DNA from: Coemansia sp. RSA 1804
Taxonomy: Eukaryota; Kickxellomycota; Kickxellomycetes; Kickxellales; Kickxellaceae
Direction of reading: 5' to 3'
Assembly (NCBI GenBank): GCA_027578815.1
Contig: JANBTH010000230.1
Span: 1 to 25,021, forward strand
DNA length: 25,021 nt
Shown here: positions 19,130 to 25,021 of the stretch, in pieces
Layout: each line of letters begins with the position of its first letter
Position numbering within the stretch: the stretch's first letter is position 1
The notes under the pieces: model-generated
Databases searched by the model: none
What the model was told of the DNA's origin: nothing
What the model saw: the letters and a program-made list of their open reading frames with translations, nothing else
Position numbers and translations under genes: made by a program

Positions 19130-19259
19130 TATAAAATGTACAACCATATTCTCGTTCTAGCCATCTGGTTTTTTCTTTAAACGTTTTACTACATATACAT
19201 ATATCGACATATATACAAAACTAACAGTTTAATTCCAAGCTACATCTTTTTACTTAATC
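19130..19259 (+). promoter_or_regulatory. Conserved TATA-to-ATG leader, copy 3
   Basis: TATAAAA at 19130-19136 is 130 bases before the ATG at 19260. The block ATGTACAACCATATTCTCG, CTAGCCATCTGGTTTTTTC, TTTACTACATATACATATAT and the end TTTTTACTTAATCATGGGA align with the other leaders. The last block is closer to copy 1 than to its tandem partner copy 2. Confidence 0.55.
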
Positions 19260-19511
19260 ATGGGAAATACCTCTTTGTCAAGCCACGGTAGACCAAGATG
19301 TTTTATTTACTGGTAAAACAAATTAAAGCAAACATGGTAATGGAAGGTCAATATATCAAAGGTCAAAGGATAGATCTCCACAAGAAATACAAGATGATAT
19401 TGACAAAAGAAATGCAAGATTAAAAAGAAGAGGATGCGAAAAAACGAGAAAGAGAAGAAAGAAGAAAAGAAAGGAAAGAAAGGAAACGTATAAAGGAGGA
19501 AGAAAAATAAG
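19260..19511 (+). pseudogene. Decayed copy 3 of the small lysine-rich gene
   Basis: ATG at 19260 opens a frame of only 18 codons (MGNTSLSSHGRPRCFIYW). The rest of the family sequence continues in another frame: GKTN, then TAA where copy 2 has CAA (Gln), then SKHGNGRSIYQRSKDRSPQEIQ and a Lys/Arg-rich tract. A further frame change within the charged tract is likely. DNA similarity to copy 2 is clear across the frameshift, which shows loss of a formerly open gene. The 3' flank shared by copies 1 and 2 is missing. Confidence 0.65.
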
Positions 19512-19897
19512 TTTAAATGGTTTAATTGGGTTCTCTGTTTTAAAGATTGTGTAAAGTTGTTGACAATTGGGCCATTGTGCACCAAAATCAGCCTCCGACC
19601 ATTGGCTATTAAAACCAGCTTGCGGAAAAAGCTGCATTTCAAGAGAAATAAATTATTTTAAAGTGTTGGTGATAGAAAATAACTAATAAAACATGCAAAA
19701 TAGAAAATAAAAGTGAAAAGTAAACTTATGCACAACTCTGAATTATAAAGCTATGTTGTTTAAAAACAAAATAAACCAAAAAACAATAGAAATTAGCAAA
19801 TTCAGGCAGATATGTGAATAATATTGATTGCTTGCAAACATAACAAAAGACACCTAAAAAATAGAACTGCCTACTTGGTATATACCTAAAGAAACGC
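19512..19897. other. AT-rich spacer downstream of decayed copy 3 and of the MATE gene
   Basis: No gene seen. The long minus-strand open frames at 19307-19642 arise from the opposite strand of the A/G-rich decayed copy 3 and are not called. The stretch forms the 3' side of the MATE gene on the minus strand. Confidence 0.45.
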
Positions 19898-21433
19898 CTA
19901 TTGTGTTTCTATGTCATTCGTGTGGGTACTGCTGTTGGCTTTGAGTCGCAGGATACAAAGATGTACCTCATCTTTCCAGTCAACAATTAGATATATGTAA
20001 ACAATGTGAAGTGTAGAAGCAACAATGCTGCCAGCAAACAACCCCCACCAAAGTCCAGCCGTTTCTATTTGCCTCACATAAGCCAGGTATGCACCAATGG
20101 GTACTCCACATATATAGAATCCAGATAATAGGGTGTTTGCACTGTATTTTTGACGTCCAAGCCCACGCAATATTGCACTTAGTATGGTATTAAGGCTATT
20201 ACACATACTAAACATGCAAACAATAGCCACCAGTTTTGCTGCTTCATAAGCAACAGATGGATCTCTTGTATACACTGAGATCCACCAGTTGCCACAAAGA
20301 CCCAGAAATAGAACACCCATGAGTCCAAGGAAAATTGAAGCCAATACAGCAACATCTGCTGCAATACGAGTCTGCCGAGGTTTTGCTGCACCTATTAGAT
20401 TTCCAATCTGAGGACAGATGCTGAATCCAAGGCCATTGCTGAATTGGAATATGACTTCCACAGTATTGATCATAATTGCATTTCCAGCAATTTGGTTGGT
20501 GCCAAAATGTGAAGAGCCAAGAGTGAGAAGCTCAAAGCAAGTCCAGCTTGCACACATGGTAATAATTGAGGGTGCTGCAAATTTGTAGTAGGCCCACATG
20601 TTATGGAATGCACCCACTTTCCAACCACCCCAGGCCTTAGCAGCATGACTATAACGAGTGTAAAGAATAATTCCAATAAACATGAGCCAGTTGGAAATAA
20701 TGTTAACAATTGGAGCTCCAATAAACCCTATACCAAACCTTTCAGAGCGCACTAATGTGATGTTACTTATCCACTGAATGGGTGCAATGACAACGACAAT
20801 TATTGTTGTGACATGTGTTATTCCTTGGGCCAGCAAAAAACGCTTTGTTGTTTCCAACAAAGCAAGTGGTATCAATCCCAGGATGTTTATTTTAAGATAG
20901 AGTCCTGCAAGACACGCAATTTCTGGCTCCTGTCTTAATAGCAAAAAGAGGCTTTCTGCATTCCAGAGGATTGGAAGGAGAAGCATAAAATGACTTAGGA
21001 CAGCAATTATACCACGCTGGTAATGGAACCCAACTAGTGTCTTGTCCTGCGAAGCAGTGTATGCGGTGCTGCAGAATGTATCCATGGCCGACAAAAGTCC
21101 ATGTATTGGAGAAAGAACAATAATCCCCTGGAAAGTCATTGCAAGAGCCATTGCGGCTAGTTTTTCAGCCCCCAGATGGCCCACTGACACAATATTGGTA
21201 AAGATAAATGAGCCTTGGAGCACAGTGGTAAAAATTGTCCTTGATGATGATGCTATCATACTCTTGAACTCGTTTATTGCAGCGAAGATGTAGGGCTCAG
21301 TGGTATCTTGTGTCAAGATTGTAATATCTAGCTCAGACAAGGAGGTCTGCAGAAGAGGAGTTGTCTCAGTGGTTTCAGGACTTTCATTTGCTTCATAAAC
21401 AGGTCTTTGCCAACCATTGTTATTTTCTGCCAT
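19898..21433 (-). CDS. MATE-family multidrug/toxin extrusion transporter
   Basis: 511 residues from ATG at 21433, which has A at -3 and G at +4; the open frame further upstream has no ATG. After a polar N-terminus of about 60 residues there are about twelve hydrophobic segments, the MATE number. Family marks are AMDTFCSTAYTASQ (117-130), matching the usual LDTLCGQAYGA; FSNGLGFSICPQIGNLIGAAKP-type residues (331-352), matching RVGNxLGAGxP; and ILRGLGRQKYSA (421-432), matching GxGRQ. MATE proteins are cation-coupled antiporters that export organic compounds; the substrate here cannot be told. The N-terminus holds E23-T-T-P-L27-L28, an acidic dileucine [DE]xxxL[LI] motif that sends many fungal and plant membrane proteins to the vacuole, so a vacuolar location is a fair inference. 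No intron is needed. Confidence 0.92.
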   Translation of the reverse strand: MAENNNGWQRPVYEANESPETTETTPLLQTSLSELDITILTQDTTEPYIFAAINEFKSMIASSSRTIFTTVLQGSFIFTNIVSVGHLGAEKLAAMALAMTFQGIIVLSPIHGLLSAMDTFCSTAYTASQDKTLVGFHYQRGIIAVLSHFMLLLPILWNAESLFLLLRQEPEIACLAGLYLKINILGLIPLALLETTKRFLLAQGITHVTTIIVVVIAPIQWISNITLVRSERFGIGFIGAPIVNIISNWLMFIGIILYTRYSHAAKAWGGWKVGAFHNMWAYYKFAAPSIITMCASWTCFELLTLGSSHFGTNQIAGNAIMINTVEVIFQFSNGLGFSICPQIGNLIGAAKPRQTRIAADVAVLASIFLGLMGVLFLGLCGNWWISVYTRDPSVAYEAAKLVAIVCMFSMCNSLNTILSAILRGLGRQKYSANTLLSGFYICGVPIGAYLAYVRQIETAGLWWGLFAGSIVASTLHIVYIYLIVDWKDEVHLCILRLKANSSTHTNDIETQ

Positions 21434-22003
21434 CTTGAATATACTTGTCAATATACAAAGTTTAGATAAAAATGTTGGAAATAAAATGTTAGACAAAAAG
21501 GCTGGACAACCACACTCTTTTCTTTTCAATGCAAGTAGACCCCGGTTATCAGCTATTAATTGAAGTATCTACTGATATGTCTGCAGTCCAGACAATATTT
21601 AGAAATATATCTGTTTTATTGTATGGTTGCCATTGTAGATGGAGACAGCTGACTAGTTTTTTTAGTTTATTATATAGGCTATATATAACATGTGAACTGC
21701 ACTATAGGGAATGGAAAAGCCCACCGATATGCAAAGAGAAAGCCAAAGGATAATTCAAATGCTTTATAGATGGTGCATACGAGTCTACAAGAATAAATGT
21801 GCCACAGGTATCCTTACACAAGTCGGCTGTTTGTTTGCCAAAGAGGTTCAGCTCGTTACTCGCAGCGCAAATGAGCTGAACCAGCGCGAATCCGTGGTAT
21901 CTTTTTATGCCGATGTTGTTTCATTTTGACGCCAACTCTTTGGCAAAGGCATATGGGCTTCCAGAGCTGCTTGCTCACATGTTTTTTGGAAACAACGGCC
22001 GCC
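21434..22003. other. MATE upstream region and spacer
   Basis: AT-rich near the MATE start, becoming more mixed beyond 21700. Short plus-strand frames (74, 72 and 81 codons) resemble no known protein. The region holds the nested inverted repeat listed separately. Confidence 0.45.
21834..21947. repeat. Nested perfect inverted repeats
   Basis: Outer arms TTTGCCAAAGAG (21834-21845) and CTCTTTGGCAAA (21936-21947) are perfect 12-base reverse complements. Inner arms GGTTCAGCTC (21845-21854) and GAGCTGAACC (21873-21882) are perfect 10-base reverse complements with an 18-base loop. The left inner and outer arms share one base at 21845. No gene lies here. A structured RNA, a cruciform or a relict of a small inverted-repeat element are all possible. 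Confidence 0.7.
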
Positions 22004-22054
22004 ATTGGCTAGCCCCGTGTGAGCCTCTGATTGGCTTGTGCGCGATTTATAGTA
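22004..22054 (+). promoter_or_regulatory. Two inverted CCAAT boxes with TATA-like element
   Basis: ATTGG (CCAAT on the minus strand) occurs at 22004-22008 and 22030-22034, both followed by C. TTTATAG follows near 22047, then a long T-rich tract (about 22066-22090) and CAACTCAG. This looks like a fungal housekeeping-type core promoter reading to the right. It is about 570 bases from the MATE start and about 1.3 kb from the next large plus-strand gene, so it fits neither well. Confidence 0.35.
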
Positions 22055-22160
22055 CCAAACTCGATTTTTGTTTTTTTTTTTTGTTTTTCAACTCAGTCTT
22101 TGAGTTCAGTTCCTGTTCAGACAATCAAGCAAAAAGAAGCAGCTTTAATTAGATGCGTAA

Positions 22161-22247
22161 ATGGAGGAGCAGCGAATGAAAACCACCCAACTCCCAAGAT
22201 GCTGCAAAACTGGATTATGGAGCAAAAAAAAAAGGCTTTTTGAATAA
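22161..22247 (+). CDS. Possible 28-residue peptide
   Basis: The frame MEEQRMKTTQLPRCCKTGLW... ends in a basic SKKKRLFE tail, and AATAAA overlaps its stop codon. An upstream ATG at 22153 in another frame gives only eight codons. I recognise no family. It is listed because it sits about 100 bases after promoter-like motifs and before a polyadenylation-like signal. It could equally be part of a non-coding RNA or chance. Confidence 0.15.
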   Translation: MEEQRMKTTQLPRCCKTGLWSKKKRLFE

Positions 22248-22754
22248 ACAGAATTGCGGTGATTATTAATGGTGCTCAGACTTTTGTTTCTTTATTTACG
22301 TTAAAGGAGGTTTTTATTTTCCTTTTAGGGTGATTTTCCTCGCCTTGCTTTATCCAAGACGCTCTACGTCATACAAGGAAGCTTGAAGGAACACCGAAGG
22401 GTAAGGATAAAAGGGTGCCAGGTTGATGCATCCGTCATCCTAGCAGAGAGGAAGGCACGTACGCAACTGCTGTGCAATTGGTTAAAGGCATCCAGGGAGC
22501 TAGTGAAACAGCAGCCCTTTGAAAAAGAGAAAGAAAGTAAATGAAAAGCACCCACTCTCCTCACAACGAATAAAAGTAAGAGCCGTCTAGTAGAAAGAAG
22601 ACAAAAGTAACAGCTACTGGTATCCCACCACCACCGCTATTATCACACGTTCATTTCACAAGGGGGAAAAAGGGAGCGAAGGATGGTGAAGGAAAAAAAA
22701 AGGGATTTTAGTTCCGGACACTTTTGGGTGCTTTCCTTCCACATGTGCCTTTCT

Positions 22755-22779
22755 TTTTTATTTTATTTTATTTTTATTT
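22755..22779. repeat. TTTTA pentanucleotide microsatellite
   Basis: Four to five imperfect TTTTA units within a T-rich tract upstream of the last gene. Confidence 0.7.
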
Positions 22780-23172
22780 CTAGTACTCTTTTCTCTCTCT
22801 TCCTATTTATATTTTTCTATTTCTTCTCTCTAGTTCCCTTTATTACATTTATATTTCTAATTTCAACAAGCCAAAAAAGGGATAACGGTCGTTCTTTTCT
22901 CCCACTCCGTTACTCTTCTTCCTTTGCATTTGCCGCTCACAGCCAACCCACCACCGCCAGCAAGCAGAACAGACGGCTAGAAGAAAGGAAGCGGTCGCAG
23001 GAGGGGTCCATAGTCTCGGAAAACCACAAGCACCCTCCATTAATTGTTTTGTCTGTTTTTTTTTCTCCACACAGCCTGAGAAATAAGGAGGGAGAGTGAG
23101 GTTTCTTTCTTTCTTCCTTCCACTAGCTTCTTGGTCAGTGCTGCGCGCTCAGACACCGAGCATTTTCCCAGA

Positions 23173-23289
23173 GTGAGTGAGTGAGCGAGGCGGAAGAGGT
23201 TTTTTTTTGTTTTCCTTTTTCTTCTGTCCTCCTTGTCTGTTTCTCATTTCATTTTATTTCATATTACTTAATACTTGGCATTGTACAGG
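23173..23289 (+). other. Candidate 5' UTR intron
   Basis: GTGAGT at 23173 could be a donor. A pyrimidine-rich tract, a branch-like TTAAT within TTACTTAATAC (about 23265-23275) and the acceptor-like TTGTACAG ending at 23289 follow. The length would be 117 bases, and it would end 47 bases before the ATG at 23337, removing one upstream open frame. Another donor cannot be excluded. Confidence 0.3.
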
Positions 23290-23336
23290 ACAAGAGCAAA
23301 GAACGGGGGTGATCACCAGGGAGCTTCGTAGCAAGG

Positions 23337-25021
23337 ATGTCCAAAATCACCACCCGCTTGCGTAACGGCGCAAAGAGCGGCCAGACAGCCGTAGCCGACA
23401 CAGCAGCAGCAGCAGCAACAACATCAACAACAACAACAACGAGTTCCAAACAGAAGGCGACGACCAGGGGTTCCAAGGAAGCAGCAAAGAACGCATCAGC
23501 ATCACAGAGAAAGTCAACAGCCGTCCACCACGCATCATCTCCACCACAGCAGCAGCAGCAGCAACAAAAAAAGACGGCCATTACGCGATCTAGCAGAGCA
23601 AAAGCAACAGGCGGTTCTGGAAACGGGAGCACGCAGCCTAAGCGGAGAAAGCATGCGGTGGGCGCTACAGCGCCAGCGAAAAGAGCAGGAGGCACACAAC
23701 CACAACCACAGCCACCAGGTGACCCGATTAGACCAAGGCCATCAGCAAAGACTGACGCAACGATTAGTAATGGGGCCAACCCCAGCGCACCGAATAGCAG
23801 CAGCGGCAATAATGCGTCAGCAGCACCAGCGGCGGGAGGGCCGGGGGCGAAGCTGGATGGCAAGAAAAGACGGAGCAAGGCATTGCCACCGCCCTCGCTT
23901 AAACGCACACGCAGCAAAGCCAACGTCACGACATCGGCAAAGCAACCGGTCCCGCTGGTATCTAAGAAGGGCCCACGGCATATAGCGGCACCGCGGCCCA
24001 GCGAAACGACCACGTTGGCGCGGGAGCTGAGCGAAGCCAGCATATCGTCCGAGGAGACCACCCCCACGACGACGCCCGCATCGACAGCAGTGAATTTCAT
24101 CATGTCGTCGCCGAAGCGCGAGCCGCGCAGGGCGCTGACAAAGATCAGGGGCGTGCCGGATCGGGGCCACGCGGCGTCTGCGAATGGGCATCAGCAGCAG
24201 CCGTGCAGGCGACGAAGGGCGGAAAGCAGCAACGACGAGGCGGAGGAGAGCGAGGAGAGCCAGGCGTCTGGGATGGTCCGCCCTCCTCCGCCTCCGCCAT
24301 TGAAGCGCATGCGTATCGCGGGCCCCGCGAGTGGGATGCAGAGGCTGCCGCCGGCGGTTCCGCTGTCGGAGCTGCCGAGGGGTTCGGAGCCAGACAGGCA
24401 GCCGGCGGACGAGAGCAGCGGCGCCAAGGGCAGGGCTAAGGGACTAGCGGTGGCTGGCAGCCAGGGCGGGGCGCAGTCGTCGCCGCTCAAGGCGATCCTG
24501 TCGCCGGTGTTTGATCTGCTCCGGCGGGTGTCGGGGATAGCGCAGGATCCGCTGGGGCTCCAGAAGCACGACTCGCGCTCGTTCATAGAAGAAGAGGAGG
24601 AGGAGGAGGCGGAAGGCGGGTTGCGCGCGTTGGGGCGGTCGACTAGCAAGGAGAACGTGTACCCGGGGTCGCCGCCTTCCGAGACGTCCGAGGTGGATCC
24701 GGCGGGTGCGCCTGTTGATTCGCCCGAGGCCAACTCGCTGACGGCGCCGCCGATGAACCCCACCACGCTCGGGGCAGCCGTCTCGGCGGGGCTTTCGGCG
24801 TCCCACGGCGGCGAGCTCCACCAGGAGGAGGCCGCAGGCAGCAGCAGCAATGGCAGCGGCAGCGGAATCAGCAGGAGCAGCAGCGGGATGCAGCTGTATC
24901 TGGCGGACGCGGGCGAGTACCAGCTGAGCGACAGCTGCAGCGCATCGCCGCTGACGGGCACGTATCCGGAGACGCCGAGCAAGGAGAACATCCCGGTGTA
25001 CGGCGAGCACGATGTGCTGGT
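23337..25021 (+). CDS. Disordered N-terminal part of a nuclear-type protein, possibly CTDSPL2/SCP-like phosphatase (3' end outside window)
   Basis: Open from ATG at 23337 to the window end: 561 codons without a stop. The sequence is low-complexity throughout: poly-Ala/Thr (residues 23-35), poly-Gln (71-77), basic nuclear-localisation-like clusters (PKRRKH, KKRRSK, RRRRAE), Pro-rich PPPPPPLKR and an acidic EEEEEEE run near 417. The best family clue is SPLKAILSPVFDLLRR (I387 starts ILSPVFDLL), like the SPVFNFF segment that precedes the catalytic domain of CTDSPL2-type phosphatases. The Ser/Thr/Glu-rich end with TPSKENIPVYGEHD fits the linker before such a domain. The catalytic DxDxT part would lie beyond the window, so the family is tentative. 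SKEN occurs twice (SKENVYPGSP and SKENIPVYGE). The upstream sequence has no in-frame ATG close by that looks better. Confidence 0.7.
   Translation, partial: MSKITTRLRNGAKSGQTAVADTAAAAATTSTTTTTSSKQKATTRGSKEAAKNASASQRKSTAVHHASSPPQQQQQQQKKTAITRSSRAKATGGSGNGSTQPKRRKHAVGATAPAKRAGGTQPQPQPPGDPIRPRPSAKTDATISNGANPSAPNSSSGNNASAAPAAGGPGAKLDGKKRRSKALPPPSLKRTRSKANVTTSAKQPVPLVSKKGPRHIAAPRPSETTTLARELSEASISSEETTPTTTPASTAVNFIMSSPKREPRRALTKIRGVPDRGHAASANGHQQQPCRRRRAESSNDEAEESEESQASGMVRPPPPPPLKRMRIAGPASGMQRLPPAVPLSELPRGSEPDRQPADESSGAKGRAKGLAVAGSQGGAQSSPLKAILSPVFDLLRRVSGIAQDPLGLQKHDSRSFIEEEEEEEAEGGLRALGRSTSKENVYPGSPPSETSEVDPAGAPVDSPEANSLTAPPMNPTTLGAAVSAGLSASHGGELHQEEAAGSSSNGSGSGISRSSSGMQLYLADAGEYQLSDSCSASPLTGTYPETPSKENIPVYGEHDVL
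23402..23570 (+). repeat. CAG/CAA trinucleotide tracts inside the last gene
   Basis: Two tracts, 23402-23442 (GCA x5 then ACA/TCA/ACG) and 23547-23567 (CAG x5 then CAA x2), encode poly-Ala/Thr and poly-Gln. These are candidates for length variation between strains. Confidence 0.75.

Larger units (their letters stand above)
18756..19511. repeat. Tandem duplication, unit B (incomplete)
   Basis: This is the second copy of the 17285-18755 unit. Similarity begins near 18757 (GCAGC...AATAAGTG...CATGTTTCT) and continues through the leader and decayed coding part to about 19511, where it is lost. The 650-base 3' part of unit A is not present, so unit B is truncated on its right side before the MATE gene. 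Confidence 0.6.
22248..23336 (+). other. Upstream region and pyrimidine-rich leader of the last gene
   Basis: About 1.1 kb without a supported gene. It holds a CRE-like TACGTCA near 22367, a pentanucleotide run of TTTTA units (about 22755-22779), long CT-rich tracts (22780-22850, 23100-23125, 23200-23240) and GAGTGAGTGAGTGAG at about 23170. A 138-codon frame (22683-23099) is produced mostly by the T-rich tract (Phe, Leu, Ser, Ile runs) and is not called. If transcription starts upstream of it, the leader would contain several ATGs. Confidence 0.45.

Noticed and set aside
19307..19642. Minus-strand frames of 111 and 93 codons with hydrophobic stretches
   Set aside because: They are the reverse strand of the A/G-rich decayed copy 3, which gives Phe/Leu/Ser runs.
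21434..21529. Longer N-terminus for the MATE protein
   Set aside because: The extension starts at TTG; ATG at 21433 has a good start context and gives a normal MATE length.
22683..23099. 138-codon plus-strand frame with a hydrophobic segment
   Set aside because: The hydrophobic part is a translation of the T-rich TTTTA/CT tracts, so a membrane protein is not supported.
23264..24991. Two long minus-strand open frames (279 and 266 codons) opposite the last gene
   Set aside because: The plus-strand frame is open for the whole 1685 bases with sensible protein features; the minus frames are Val/Leu/Ala-rich shadows of its repeats.

Overview
The window looks like chromosomal DNA of an early-diverging filamentous fungus, most likely of the Kickxellomycotina (Coemansia-like). 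I infer this from protein families recalled from such genomes: a FunK1-type protein with its long N-terminal region, a long divergent F-box-like protein, and intron-poor genes. The genes are eukaryotic in type (ABCC transporter, Prp16, PCID2/Csn12, MATE), have no ribosome binding sites and form no operon. Gene density is moderate, and base composition changes sharply from gene to gene.

Layout. 1-1293: AT-rich, no gene seen. 1294-2574 (-): FunK1-like protein with a PD-(D/E)XK-like N-terminal region; it stops inside the kinase N-lobe. 3204-4439 (-): PCI protein of the PCID2/Csn12/Thp1 family. 4979-9469 (-): full ABCC (MRP-type) transporter. 10009-14010 (-): DEAH helicase Prp16, very GC-rich. 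14340-19511: AT-rich, unstable segment with three diverged copies of a small lysine-rich gene (14489, 17792 and a decayed copy at 19260), each behind the same TATA-to-ATG leader; copies 2 and 3 sit in a tandem duplication with a period of about 1.47 kb. A broken F-box-like gene (14980-16664, -) lies between copies 1 and 2. 19898-21433 (-): MATE transporter with an acidic dileucine motif. 21434-23336: long non-coding stretch with a nested inverted repeat, two CCAAT boxes near a possible tiny ORF, and a pyrimidine-rich leader. 23337-25021 (+): GC-rich, disordered N-terminal part of a nuclear-type protein that runs off the window, tentatively a CTD-phosphatase-like (CTDSPL2/SCP) protein.

The genes do not form one pathway. 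Prp16 (second step of splicing) and the PCID2/Csn12 protein (mRNA export or splicing) both act on mRNA, and the ABCC and MATE proteins are both efflux-type transporters, but each has its own promoter region. The most unusual content is the small repeated gene family with the conserved leader at 14.3-19.5 kb. I saw no tRNA, rRNA, CRISPR array or intact transposable element.
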